Assembly: GCA_023459495.1 (NCBI GenBank)
Contig: JAEWTL010000085.1
Span: 196,143-260,142 of the forward strand
Source: Bacillota bacterium
GTDB taxonomy: Bacteria; Bacillota; Clostridia; Christensenellales; SZUA-584
Direction of reading: 5' to 3'
DNA: 64,000 nucleotides
Part shown: positions 1 to 7,619 of the stretch, piece by piece
How the letters are laid out: every line of letters starts with the position of its first letter
Position numbering within the stretch: position 1 is the stretch's first letter
Notes under the pieces: model-generated
What the model saw: only the letters and a program-made list of their open reading frames with translations
What the model was told of the DNA's origin: nothing
The model's database searches: none
Translations under genes and position numbers: made by a program

Positions 1-587
1 TAGAGTATGTTCTCGTCAAGCTGTGCGATGATATCCTGATCCACCGCCTCTGCATGGACGCCCAGCACCTCTTTGTCGTACGCCATCTCCACAGAAGCGC
101 TGACCGGATAGTAGCCCGTATCCACGTCGACATCCATGTTGATGTCAAAGGGCTGATCGGCGAGCTTCTTCAGGTCCTGATTTCCAAGGCCCTCAAACGC
201 CCCCGCAAAAACCCGCACCGCGTCGTTGGCAAACTTCGTCTGCGTCGTATTGCCCTTGAACGGCCCCATACCACCGCTGAATACCGTGAAGACAAGCACC
301 AGTATGATGGCAAGCAGCACGACCGCTCCCCCCGCGATGTACATCCACGGTTTCAGCTTAAATTTGTTTTTTGGCGGCTGCCCGTAAGGCGGCTGCTGAC
401 CGTATGGCTGGCCGTAAGTCTGCTGGCCTGCCGGCTGCTGATAATAAGGCTGTTGGTTCACTGGTGCCTGTACTGGCGGCTGTTGTACCGGCGGCTGCGC
501 GGGAAGCTCTGCGTCCACCTTGGCACCGCAGTTGATGCAAAATGCGGAGCCATCGGGTATTTCCTTCCCGCAGTTGCTGCAAAACAT
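1..587 (-). CDS. Zinc-ribbon membrane protein, C-terminus cut by window edge
   Basis: Reads on the minus strand from the ATG at 587 off the window edge, so about 195 residues are visible. The N-terminus carries a zinc ribbon with Cys at 3, 6, 17 and 20 (MFCSNCG...CINCG). A Gln/Pro/Tyr-rich linker follows to about residue 73, then one transmembrane helix at about 78-100, then an extracytoplasmic part with no motif I recognise. A GGAGG-type site (ggaggaggg) precedes the ATG by a few bases. Proteins of this plan (zinc_ribbon_2, linker, TM, variable exterior) are common in Clostridia and mostly uncharacterised. The function is not inferable here. Confidence 0.85.
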   Translation of the reverse strand, partial: MFCSNCGKEIPDGSAFCINCGAKVDAELPAQPPVQQPPVQAPVNQQPYYQQPAGQQTYGQPYGQQPPYGQPPKNKFKLKPWMYIAGGAVVLLAIILVLVFTVFSGGMGPFKGNTTQTKFANDAVRVFAGAFEGLGNQDLKKLADQPFDINMDVDVDTGYYPVSASVEMAYDKEVLGVHAEAVDQDIIAQLDENIL

Positions 588-773
588 TAATTTCACCCTC
601 CTCCAATTAATAATACAGTTTAATAACATTAATATTTTACTATATTAATTCAGTCTTTACCATATTCACAACATATATAAACCAATAAATTCTCGCAAAA
701 CGACCTATTTATCTCTTTTTCTCTCGGGATGAAACCATCCATATACGATGTGTCACACATTCACATTACGCTT

Positions 774-788
774 CATACCATATGGTAT
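774..788 (+). promoter_or_regulatory. 14-bp palindrome that also fits a sigma-K -10 element
   Basis: ATACCATATGGTAT at 775-788 is a perfect palindrome about 45 bases before the start at 833. The overlapping CATACCATA fits the sigma-K -10 consensus CATANNNTA, with an AC dinucleotide about 17 bases upstream. It could equally be an operator. The match is short and weak evidence alone. Confidence 0.3.
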
Positions 789-832
789 AACAGGGTGAAA
801 TCCACTTTTACTACTGATATGGAGGTCAAATT

Positions 833-1231
833 ATGTCTTGCTATTACCGCTATAACTGCTGGGATCCCTGCCAGAAACGTTGCCATAGTCACTGTGAGGA
901 TCCTTGTGAAGAGAAAAAGCACCATCAGGATAGCTGGCGGGATTATGAACTTGAGTTAGAGCAGGAACAGGAACAGGAACAAAAACAGAGACAGGCACAG
1001 GCGCAGCTGCAGGCGCAGGCACAGGCGCAGCTGCAGGGCCAGGATCAGGATCAGGATCAGAACCAGAGGAATGTATTCAAGGAAATCGGCAATGTTCATA
1101 TCGACATGTTCAATGATAATGTACTGGTTGCCGTGCTTGTCGTGGTCGCGGTGCTGACCGGCGCTTTGGATGGCGCGGGCGTTCAGACCCTGCTTGACCG
1201 GTTTCTCAGCGGGAACAATCCTATCCGCTAA
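833..1231 (+). CDS. Cys-rich protein with Gln/Glu repeats and hydrophobic C-terminus
   Basis: 132 residues, not recognised as a named family. The first 25 residues are rich in Cys, His, Tyr and Trp (six Cys). A low-complexity block at about 40-78 is built of EQ, AQ and DQ dipeptides. The C-terminal third holds a conserved-looking stretch (NVHIDMFNDN) followed by a hydrophobic segment (VLVAVLVVVAVL) that could be membrane-associated. The start has a good site, ATGGAGG, nine bases upstream. Composition and a possible sigma-K-like promoter would fit a spore-coat or spore-surface protein, but that is inference. An antisense ORF over the repeat is a shadow. Confidence 0.75.
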   Translation: MSCYYRYNCWDPCQKRCHSHCEDPCEEKKHHQDSWRDYELELEQEQEQEQKQRQAQAQLQAQAQAQLQGQDQDQDQNQRNVFKEIGNVHIDMFNDNVLVAVLVVVAVLTGALDGAGVQTLLDRFLSGNNPIR

Positions 1232-1267
1232 CAGGTCAACACCTATATACAAGCCTTCTCATAAAAT

Positions 1268-1294
1268 AGGCTGCCCGATCGGCAGCCTTTTTTA
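1268..1294. terminator. Intrinsic terminator between convergent genes
   Basis: AGGCTGCC and GGCAGCCT pair around a 5-base loop and are followed by six T. It ends the gene at 833-1231 and probably also serves the convergent M15 gene, since the other side is AT-rich. Confidence 0.85.
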
Positions 1295-1303
1295 TATCCA
1301 TGT

Positions 1304-2152
1304 TCACAGTTTCTTGGAAAAATGCTGATAGTCCTTGTCTCCGCTCCAGTCGCCGCCCCATGTCCAGCCATGCTGAATGAACAGCTTGTAGCACAGATCG
1401 TCGTGGTCGATCATACCGGGCAGGCCTAAAGTCCGGTCCACATACTGTGCACCGTTTTCCGGCGCCACGCGGTCGCCGTCAATGTACGGGTTGTAGAGCG
1501 GATTGATGTCGATGGCTGCTCCGAGGCTGTGCCGCGAGAGGGTTGAGGAGCCGGTAACTTGCCGGTAGCAGAATCCCGACGTGTTGTTGGCCTCCATGGA
1601 GAGCGTATCGTCGCCGGGCTGACCGAAGTCGTCCACAAGGCGGATTGAGGTAAACGGATACTTCGCCTGAAACAGCTCATAGAAGATCTGCGTCACCTCT
1701 TTGGCCAGCTTTTTGTTCACAATCAGCTCGCCGTCGCTGTGTTCCTTGCCCTCAAAATCGTAGTAGCGCAGGCGGATATAACGCAGGTCGTCATAAGTGA
1801 TGGCGGCGTCCGAGTCGTCGGCGGGGTAACTCATGCCCGTGATGCGCTGCTTGATCTCAGCGCTGAGCTTGACAAAGTAGAACCCATCGGCGATCGTGAC
1901 GCGGCCATCGTCCGGCGTGGCCGTGGGCGAAGGAGAGGGTGTGGCATAGCTTTCACTTGCGGCCGCGGTGGTGGGAACAGGCGTCGGTACGGGCGTGGAA
2001 ATGGGTGTGGGCGGTGTGGACAATTCAGTCTCCGGTGAAGACGATGGTACGGAAGCGGAGTGCGTTTCACCCGTCCCACCTGCACACCCCGCAAGCGCGC
2101 ACAGCACCAAACAAAGCATCATGCTCATCACCTTTCGTCCGGTCTTCTTCAT
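1304..2152 (-). CDS. M15-family D,D-carboxypeptidase-like lipoprotein
   Basis: Putative cell-wall metallopeptidase of family M15 (VanY/CwlK-like) that would cut peptide stems of peptidoglycan outside the membrane. A lipoprotein signal ends in LAGC, placing the lipid-modified Cys at 23. A Ser/Thr/Pro linker follows to about residue 80. The C-terminal catalytic domain contains SRHSLGAAIDINP, giving zinc ligands His208 and Asp215, and KDYQHF with His277. I chose the second in-frame ATG because GGGGG lies six bases upstream of it; the ATG at 2158 abuts the same G-run. Length (282 residues) fits the family. D,D- versus L,D-specificity cannot be told from sequence. Confidence 0.85.
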   Translation of the reverse strand: MKKTGRKVMSMMLCLVLCALAGCAGGTGETHSASVPSSSPETELSTPPTPISTPVPTPVPTTAAASESYATPSPSPTATPDDGRVTIADGFYFVKLSAEIKQRITGMSYPADDSDAAITYDDLRYIRLRYYDFEGKEHSDGELIVNKKLAKEVTQIFYELFQAKYPFTSIRLVDDFGQPGDDTLSMEANNTSGFCYRQVTGSSTLSRHSLGAAIDINPLYNPYIDGDRVAPENGAQYVDRTLGLPGMIDHDDLCYKLFIQHGWTWGGDWSGDKDYQHFSKKL

Positions 2153-2221
2153 CCCCATCCCCCAACTCGTTTTATTTTTATGATTCTACCACAGCTTTTA
2201 CGATGCGCAAGCGTATACCTT

Positions 2222-3061
2222 TTATATCCAATCGCGCCACGCTGACGGGCTGGCTTCGCTTTGCATGCATCTTTCGATAAAATGCATAAGCGCTGGTTTC
2301 TCGGCTGGCATACCATAACAACAGCGCTCGGCAGCCTTCACAACCAGCCACCGTCCGAACCGGTCCGGATCAAAATCCGTCAGCGAACGGAATGCGTTGA
2401 GATACGCGTTGGCGATCATGCCGCCCGTAATCCGCATTACGGCGTACGCGGCAGCGCCTACGCCCGGAAAGCGCGGTACCTTTTTGAGGATCAGCACCGT
2501 ATGGGCGACGTCCGAGAGGATGTCCCCCTGATAAGCGCCGAACCAGTCGATGACATAGTTTCTGCCGTCGGCCTTGAGTATATTGCCGGGGTGGAAATCG
2601 CCATGGCAGAGCGCGCTGTCGTCCGGCAGCAGATCGATCTGCTTTTGCACAAACGCCTTGGCCTCCGCGGACAGTTCCTGCGCCTTCTCAGTCAGATAAC
2701 GTGCACGGCCCCGTGCCGGTTTGAGCCCGGGCACCATGTTCTGCGACACCTTAAGGTGCAGCGAAGCCAAAGTCTTTGCTTCCTTGCGCAGTTGCAGGGG
2801 ATGCCGTTTCATATCATCCAGCATGGAAATGCCGTTGATACGCTGAACGATCACCGCAGGCTTGTCCTCCACCGTCAGGGACTCATACATCTCTGGTACG
2901 CTGACGCCGCTGCCTTGCAACGCTTTTGTAATCTCAATCTCATACTGCAGCAGCTCCGCATCCTTGGGATTGCGCAGCACCCGCAGCACCTTGCCGTCGC
3001 CGTATTCATATATCTGTGCCTGCCCACCCTGTGCAATCATCCGAAAGCCTTTAATATCCAT
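2222..3061 (-). CDS. APH-fold small-molecule phosphotransferase
   Basis: A 279-residue protein of the aminoglycoside/choline phosphotransferase (APH) fold. The glycine-rich region is near residue 10 (AQGGQAQIYEYGDGKVLRV) and the Brenner motif reads HGDFHPGN. The metal-binding Asp follows in VIDWFGA. These catalytic residues are intact, so it should be an active kinase, but the substrate is unknown; a resistance role should not be assumed. ATG 3061 is preferred over TTG 3064 because GAGG is eight bases upstream of the ATG. It lies upstream of, and could be read with, the M15 lipoprotein, and is divergent from the flippase gene. Confidence 0.8.
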   Translation of the reverse strand: MDIKGFRMIAQGGQAQIYEYGDGKVLRVLRNPKDAELLQYEIEITKALQGSGVSVPEMYESLTVEDKPAVIVQRINGISMLDDMKRHPLQLRKEAKTLASLHLKVSQNMVPGLKPARGRARYLTEKAQELSAEAKAFVQKQIDLLPDDSALCHGDFHPGNILKADGRNYVIDWFGAYQGDILSDVAHTVLILKKVPRFPGVGAAAYAVMRITGGMIANAYLNAFRSLTDFDPDRFGRWLVVKAAERCCYGMPAEKPALMHFIERCMQSEASPSAWRDWI

Positions 3062-3213
3062 CAAAATCGCCTCGTTCCCTGCCTGTTACTTATATTTATT
3101 ATATCACTTCAGCATTTTATATGGAAAGAACGTGCGGCCCGGTCATTTTAGCATACTTCATCGCGCAGCCCCTGCATATCATGTGATAACGCTGTTCAAC
3201 GAAGGCTGCCGCA

Positions 3214-4746
3214 ATGAAAAGAAACTTTTTTGCCAATACCATGACGCTTGCCTTAACCGCACAGCTGCTGCGGATCGTGGGCATCGCTTTTACCGCATAC
3301 CTGACCCGTCGGATCGGTGCGGAGGGCGTGGGGCTTTATCAACTAATACTCTCGGTCTACTTTCTTGCGGCTACACTCGCATCCTCCGGCATCAGCACCG
3401 CCGTATCCCGCCTCACTGCGGAGCTGCTTCCCAAATGTGGCAGGGGACGCCCGGATGGCGCACTGCGCAAAGCGCTGCCCTTAAGCCTGCTGCTTGGCCT
3501 CGTCGCAGGGGTGGCGCTGTATCTGCTTGCTGTGCCCATCGGTGAGGGCTTGCTAAAGGACGCACGTACCGTACCGTCCATTCAGATGCTTGCGGCAGGC
3601 CTGCCTTTTATGGCAATGTCGTCCTCCCTGCAAGGTTACTTCTTTGGCGTGCGCAAAGCAATACAGCCCTCGGTTCAGATGGTATTTGAGCAGGTACTGC
3701 GCATGGGGCTCATCATGGCGGTCATCGGCGCGTTCCTTCCGCGCGGACTCGCCGCCTCCTGCTTTGCCATCATTCTGTGCTGCATGATCTCAGAGGCGCT
3801 TTCATGCGCCTTTGGCTTTGTGTTGTATATCGCCGACGCGCGAAAAGGCGTATGCGCTGTCCGGGAGCCCGGCATGCTCCGCAAGCTGGCGGGTATTGCG
3901 CTGCCTGTTGCGCTCACAGGCTACCTGCGCGCCGCCTTTAAAACGGCGGAAAACGTGCTTATCCCTTCGGGTCTTCGTGCAAACGGCAAGACGGAAGGGC
4001 AGGCGCTTGCTCAGTACGGGCTGATCGGCATGGCCTCACCCGTGTTGTTTTTCCCTTCGGGCATACTCGCGGCAGCGGCCACCCTGCTTATCCCCGAAGC
4101 ATCCGAAGCGCGCGCCTCAGGCCACGAAGAGCGGGTGCGGCGCATCTTCGCACGCACCTTCCGGATGACAGTGTTGTTCGCGCTGTTGTTCGGCGTGCTG
4201 TTCACTACGCTTGGTAATCAGTTGGGGGAGTTGATCTTTCGCAACGCCGACGCGGGGTCGCTCATTACCGCGCTTGCGCCGCTCGTGCCGCTGATGTACC
4301 TCGACTTCGTGGTGGATGCGCTGCTCACCGGCCTTGGGCAGCAGATGAAAACGCTGCGCATCAATATGGTGGACTATGCCTTGCGCGTGGGACTCATTCT
4401 GCTGCTGATCCCGCGCTTCGGGTTCGTCGCCTACATCGTGGTGCTCTACTTCAGCACCGTGCTCAACGCCACACTCAGTATCCGCCGCCTGCTGATCGCG
4501 AGCGGCTGCCGCATCGACTATCCGCTGTGGGTATGGGGGCCGATACTGTCCGCCGCCATCGCAGGCGGGCTGGCGCTGCTGATATCCCGGCTGCTGCATC
4601 TTGACGGCGTACTGGGCGTAACGTTGCAGGCACTGCTCACGTCGGTATTGTATATTGCGCTGCTCCGGCTGACGCGTTGCCTCACTCGGGATGATCTTAA
4701 CTGGATGAAGGATCTGGCGCGCGTTGCACGGCAAAGAAAGGTGTGA
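3214..4746 (+). CDS. SpoVB/MurJ-type MOP-superfamily flippase
   Basis: A 510-residue polytopic membrane protein of the MOP superfamily, resembling stage V sporulation protein B and the polysaccharide/lipid II flippases (spoVB, ytgP, yabM group). The N-terminal signature TRRIGAEGVGLYQL and about 14 hydrophobic segments match the family. SpoVB itself is needed for spore cortex synthesis. Which paralogue this is cannot be settled from one copy, so no symbol is given. GAAGG precedes the ATG. It is followed by the VIT1-like gene after 57 bases with a separate, weak promoter candidate. Confidence 0.85.
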   Translation: MKRNFFANTMTLALTAQLLRIVGIAFTAYLTRRIGAEGVGLYQLILSVYFLAATLASSGISTAVSRLTAELLPKCGRGRPDGALRKALPLSLLLGLVAGVALYLLAVPIGEGLLKDARTVPSIQMLAAGLPFMAMSSSLQGYFFGVRKAIQPSVQMVFEQVLRMGLIMAVIGAFLPRGLAASCFAIILCCMISEALSCAFGFVLYIADARKGVCAVREPGMLRKLAGIALPVALTGYLRAAFKTAENVLIPSGLRANGKTEGQALAQYGLIGMASPVLFFPSGILAAAATLLIPEASEARASGHEERVRRIFARTFRMTVLFALLFGVLFTTLGNQLGELIFRNADAGSLITALAPLVPLMYLDFVVDALLTGLGQQMKTLRINMVDYALRVGLILLLIPRFGFVAYIVVLYFSTVLNATLSIRRLLIASGCRIDYPLWVWGPILSAAIAGGLALLISRLLHLDGVLGVTLQALLTSVLYIALLRLTRCLTRDDLNWMKDLARVARQRKV

Positions 4747-4752
4747 CGTGGT

Positions 4753-4781
4753 TTGTATTTGCGCCCTGCGCGTGCTACACT
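4753..4781 (+). promoter_or_regulatory. Weak sigma-A promoter candidate for the VIT1-like gene
   Basis: TTGTAT, 17 bases, TACACT, with the start codon 23 bases further on. Both hexamers are poor matches; co-transcription from the flippase gene is as likely. Confidence 0.3.
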
Positions 4782-4803
4782 GAGTGACAGGAGGTGACAG
4801 TAT

Positions 4804-5661
4804 ATGATGGAAGCACTGCTGTGTGAACAACGCAACGAGATCACGTCCCACATCATCTACAAAAGACTGAGCAAAACCGTACGCGACGCGGGGAACCGCG
4901 AGACGCTGAAGCGCATCAGCGACAACGAACTGGAACACTACGAAACGCTGAAAAGCATTACGCATACCGATGTGCCGCCGCGGCGGCTGTACGCTTTTTT
5001 CTTCTTTATCATCGCGCGGGTCTTCGGCCTGACGTTCGGCGTGAAGCTGCTGGAGCGCGGCGAAACGGACGCCTCGGATTCGTATGAACGTTTGAGCAGC
5101 GAGTATCCGCAGGTCGCCGAATTCGTGGGCGACGAGGAGGGACACGAGCGTGAGCTGATCGACATGATTAACGAAGAGAAGCTGAATTATGTCGGCGCAA
5201 TCGTGTTGGGCCTCAACGACGCCCTTGTGGAGCTGACAGGCGCGCTCGCGGGCTTCACCTTCGCATTCCAGAACACCAAGCTCATCGCACTCACCGGCCT
5301 TATCACAGGTATCAGCGCTTCACTGTCCATGGCGGCAAGCGAATACCTTTCAGCTTCACACGAGACGGGCAGCCGCAAGGGCGCGCTCAAATCGGCCCTG
5401 TACACTGGAGCGGCCTATGTGCTGACCGTGGTCATCCTGATTCTGCCCTTCCTGCTGATTGCCAATCCCTTCGTTAGCCTTGGCGTGTGCCTCGGTGCGG
5501 CGGTGCTCATCATATTGGTGTTCAACTTCTACGTTTCGGTCGCCAAGGATACGCCGTTCCGCCGTCAGTTTTGGGAGATGGTGCTCATCAGCCTCGGCGT
5601 GGCGGGCATTTCGTTCCTCATCGGTATCCTCGTCAAGAATGTGTTCGGCGTGGACGTATAA
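4804..5661 (+). CDS. Ferritin-like domain fused to VIT1/CCC1 metal transporter
   Basis: 285 residues. The N-terminal 130 residues form a rubrerythrin/ferritin-like helical region with acidic and His residues arranged as metal ligands (NELEHYETL at about 40-48, DEEGHERELIDM at about 112-123). The C-terminal half is a VIT1/CCC1 transporter with about five helices and the family's LGLNDALVELTGALAG and GLITGISASLSMAASEYLS stretches. VIT1-family proteins move Fe2+ or Mn2+ across membranes; related ferritin-VIT fusions (MbfA) export iron. Here it probably exports iron or manganese from the cytoplasm. AGGAGGTGA lies six bases before the ATG at 4804 (a second ATG follows directly). Confidence 0.85.
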   Translation: MMEALLCEQRNEITSHIIYKRLSKTVRDAGNRETLKRISDNELEHYETLKSITHTDVPPRRLYAFFFFIIARVFGLTFGVKLLERGETDASDSYERLSSEYPQVAEFVGDEEGHERELIDMINEEKLNYVGAIVLGLNDALVELTGALAGFTFAFQNTKLIALTGLITGISASLSMAASEYLSASHETGSRKGALKSALYTGAAYVLTVVILILPFLLIANPFVSLGVCLGAAVLIILVFNFYVSVAKDTPFRRQFWEMVLISLGVAGISFLIGILVKNVFGVDV

Positions 5662-5811
5662 CGCGCTATTTTTGGAGGCTTTGCCTCATATCATCGTTTA
5701 CGGGGGTTTCCTCGAATCCTTATCGGTACAGGCATTTCCACCGCCTTTTTTACAACCTTATAAAGCCTGATAAGGACGTGAAGGGTACGCCGCAGTTTTA
5801 CAAAGGACCGG

Positions 5812-5840
5812 TTGAAAGGCATTAAGCGTTGTTGTATACT
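5812..5840 (+). promoter_or_regulatory. Sigma-A promoter for phosphofructokinase
   Basis: TTGAAA (5812-5817), 17-base spacer, TATACT (5835-5840), about 28 bases before the start codon. Five of six bases match in each hexamer. Confidence 0.8.
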
Positions 5841-5867
5841 CAATGCGAAAAGCAAGGGAGGTAAACC

Positions 5868-6932
5868 ATGCGCATCGGAATTCTGACGAGCGGCGGCGAT
5901 TGCCCGGGCCTCAATGCGGCCATACGCGGCGTTGCCAAAGCTTCGTATCAATTATTCAGCGACGCCGAGATCGTCGGCATCATGGGAGGCTACGAGGGCC
6001 TCATCAACGGGCACTACCGTCTGATGAACGAGGAAGAGTTCTCCGGTATCCTCACGCTGGGCGGCACGATCCTGCGCACGTCGCGCGGAGGCAATGTAGA
6101 GGGGCACCAGAACACCGGCCGGTATCTCGACATGTTCCGCATGATGGCCAAGAACTATGAGAAGATGGAATTAGATTGCCTCGTGACGCTGGGCGGCAAC
6201 GGCACGCACGCTGCGGCGGGCATTCTTGCAGAGCATGGCCTCAATATCATTGGCCTGCCCAAGACTATCGACAACGACATTTTTGGCACGGAAGTCACGT
6301 TCGGTTTCCAGAGCGCCGTGGATATCGCGACCGACGTTATTGACCGCGTGCACACCACGGCGATGTCACATTCGCGCGTGATGATCATCGAGCTGATGGG
6401 CAACACAGCGGGCTGGCTGACGCTGTCCGCGGGCATTGCGGGCGGCGCCGACGTGGTGCTGATCCCCGAGATTCCCTACAGCATCCAAGCCGTAGCGGAC
6501 GCGATTTACGAACGCTACGAGGGCGGCAAGCCCTATTCGATCATCGCGGTGGCCGAAGGCGCGCGCAGCGCGACCGATGAGGCGGATGTGAGCCTCAAAG
6601 GCAAGCACTATTCCATCGGCTACAAGCTGGCTGACGAGCTCTCGCAGGTCATCGATATTGAGACACGCGTTGTAGTGCCGGGGCATTATCAGAGAGGCGG
6701 CCCGCCCTGTCCGTACGACCGTCTGCTTGCGACCGAGATGGGCGTTTACGCCGCCAAGCTGATTCAGGAGAAACAGTTCGGCCACACTGTGGCGGTTGTA
6801 AACGGAAAGGTGACATCCAACCTGATGAAGGATGTGGCGGGTAAGACCAAAAATGTACCGCAAGACGCACACATGCTTGAGGTCGGTCGGGACATCGGTC
6901 TGAGCTTCGGCGAGCCGAAAACAGGAAAGTAA
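5868..6932 (+). CDS. pfkA: 6-phosphofructokinase
   Basis: 354 residues of the PfkA family, phosphorylating fructose 6-phosphate in glycolysis. The N-terminus MRIGILTSGGDCPGLNA is typical, and AGGGAGG precedes the ATG. The phosphoryl-donor site reads GGNGT (residues 109-113) and the catalytic loop PKTIDND (131-137). In E. coli PfkA these are GGDGS and PGTIDND. The Gly at the Gly104 position suggests ATP, while the Lys at the Gly124 position is usual in PPi-dependent and some actinobacterial enzymes. Donor specificity therefore stays open. The gene has its own promoter and ends before a decayed hairpin element and a terminator. Confidence 0.92.
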   Translation: MRIGILTSGGDCPGLNAAIRGVAKASYQLFSDAEIVGIMGGYEGLINGHYRLMNEEEFSGILTLGGTILRTSRGGNVEGHQNTGRYLDMFRMMAKNYEKMELDCLVTLGGNGTHAAAGILAEHGLNIIGLPKTIDNDIFGTEVTFGFQSAVDIATDVIDRVHTTAMSHSRVMIIELMGNTAGWLTLSAGIAGGADVVLIPEIPYSIQAVADAIYERYEGGKPYSIIAVAEGARSATDEADVSLKGKHYSIGYKLADELSQVIDIETRVVVPGHYQRGGPPCPYDRLLATEMGVYAAKLIQEKQFGHTVAVVNGKVTSNLMKDVAGKTKNVPQDAHMLEVGRDIGLSFGEPKTGK

Positions 6933-6942
6933 GAAGCATTTC

Positions 6943-7015
6943 TTGGAGACTCCGTCCAAAACCAGTGCTCAAGGGACTGTGCTTTAGGCGGAAACGCAGG
7001 GCAGCGCCCTTGTAA
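6943..7015 (+). repeat. Decayed copy of the modular hairpin element
   Basis: Contains TTGGA...TCCAA, then CAAGGGACTGTGCTTT, AGGCGG and a GGGC-AGC-GCCC hairpin followed by TTGTAAA. The order and several stretches match the intact element at 10855-10937, but stem pairing is partly lost. It follows pfkA directly. Confidence 0.55.
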
Positions 7016-7033
7016 AAGAGTCCATAAGCAATT

Positions 7034-7058
7034 GAGCCCTGTCGAAGCAGGGCTCTTT
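7034..7058 (+). terminator. Intrinsic terminator after pfkA
   Basis: GAGCCCTG and CAGGGCTC form a perfect 8-bp stem with a 6-base loop, followed by TTTCT. It sits between the convergent pfkA and crcB genes; the short T-tract favours the plus direction. Confidence 0.7.
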
Positions 7059-7439
7059 CTATGCGCTGGCACGGACGAGCCTGGCCACCATCAGCCCGCC
7101 AAAAGCGCACAGCAGACTGAGTCCGACGTTCAGCAGGATGTTGGCGCCTGCGAGCCCATAGGATCCTTTTTCGACCAAAGTGATGGTTTCCATGCTGAAT
7201 GTAGAGAAGGTGGACAGGCCACCCATCAGCCCGGTAGTTAAAAACAGCTTGGCATGCTCGGAAAGCGACGGAGCCTGACGCTCCAGCCCGATGATAAAAC
7301 CAATCAGAAATCCGGCAATGATGTTGGACAGCAGCGTACCGTAAGGAAAATGAGGCAGAGCCGTGGTAAGCAGGCTGCAGAGCAAATAGCGTGCACACGC
7401 GCCAATGAATCCGCCCAAACCCACAAAGATGATCGCCAT
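7059..7439 (-). CDS. crcB: Fluoride ion channel CrcB/Fluc
   Basis: 126 residues with four hydrophobic helices. It forms dual-topology dimers that let fluoride leave the cytoplasm. Family hallmarks are visible: GGFIGACARYL near the N-terminus, LLSNIIAGFLIG with the pore Asn, and GGLSTFSTFS with the Phe-box residues. The ATG at 7439 has GGAGGGC eight bases upstream. A longer in-frame reading from 7499 would begin inside the riboswitch and is rejected. Expression is very likely switched on by fluoride through the leader at 7461-7552. Confidence 0.93.
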   Translation of the reverse strand: MAIIFVGLGGFIGACARYLLCSLLTTALPHFPYGTLLSNIIAGFLIGFIIGLERQAPSLSEHAKLFLTTGLMGGLSTFSTFSMETITLVEKGSYGLAGANILLNVGLSLLCAFGGLMVARLVRASA

Positions 7440-7460
7440 ATCAAGCCCTCCATAGATGCG

Positions 7461-7503
7461 AAAAAGCTGACGCTTCCGCAGTGTTGTTGCAGAAGCCATC
7501 AGC
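7461..7503 (-). terminator. crcB: Expression-platform terminator of the fluoride riboswitch
   Basis: On the minus strand GCTGA/TCAGC, GCTTC/GAAGC and GCA/TGC stack into one long imperfect hairpin followed by TTTTT. Its 5' arm (7503-7488) includes the 3' strand of the aptamer and of its pseudoknot, so ligand binding and termination exclude each other. Confidence 0.85.
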
Positions 7504-7552
7504 TAAAAAGCGGTTCGGCCCAAAAAAGGCGCGGGGAGAGCTTCATTCCCGC
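7489..7552 (-). ncRNA. Fluoride riboswitch aptamer (crcB motif)
   Basis: The minus-strand leader reads GCGGGAATGAAGCTC, then CTCCCCGC, AACCGC and GCTGATGGCTTCTGC, matching the conserved blocks of the crcB motif. GAAGC in the first loop can pair with GCTTC near the 3' end, reproducing the family pseudoknot. A small extra hairpin (GCC-TTTTTT-GGGC) sits between P1 and P3. It lies just upstream of crcB, its usual partner. Confidence 0.9.
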
Positions 7553-7557
7553 AAATG

Positions 7558-7587
7558 ATTATAGCATTTTCGATGATAACGTGACAA
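7558..7587 (-). promoter_or_regulatory. Sigma-A promoter for the crcB riboswitch transcript
   Basis: On the minus strand TTGTCA (7587-7582), 18-base spacer, TATAAT (7563-7558). Transcription would start at the 5' edge of the aptamer, as expected for a riboswitch. Confidence 0.8.
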
Positions 7588-7619
7588 CGGCTATTTTCAG
7601 GCTGATAGAGCTGCATTCT

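Noticed and set aside
5671..5690. GAGGC-TTT-GCCTC hairpin after the VIT1-like gene as a terminator
   Set aside because: No T-tract follows the stem on the plus strand.
7440..7499. N-terminal extension of CrcB from the ATG at 7499
   Set aside because: That ATG lies in the conserved part of the fluoride riboswitch; ATG 7439 has a proper ribosome site and the family's N-terminus.
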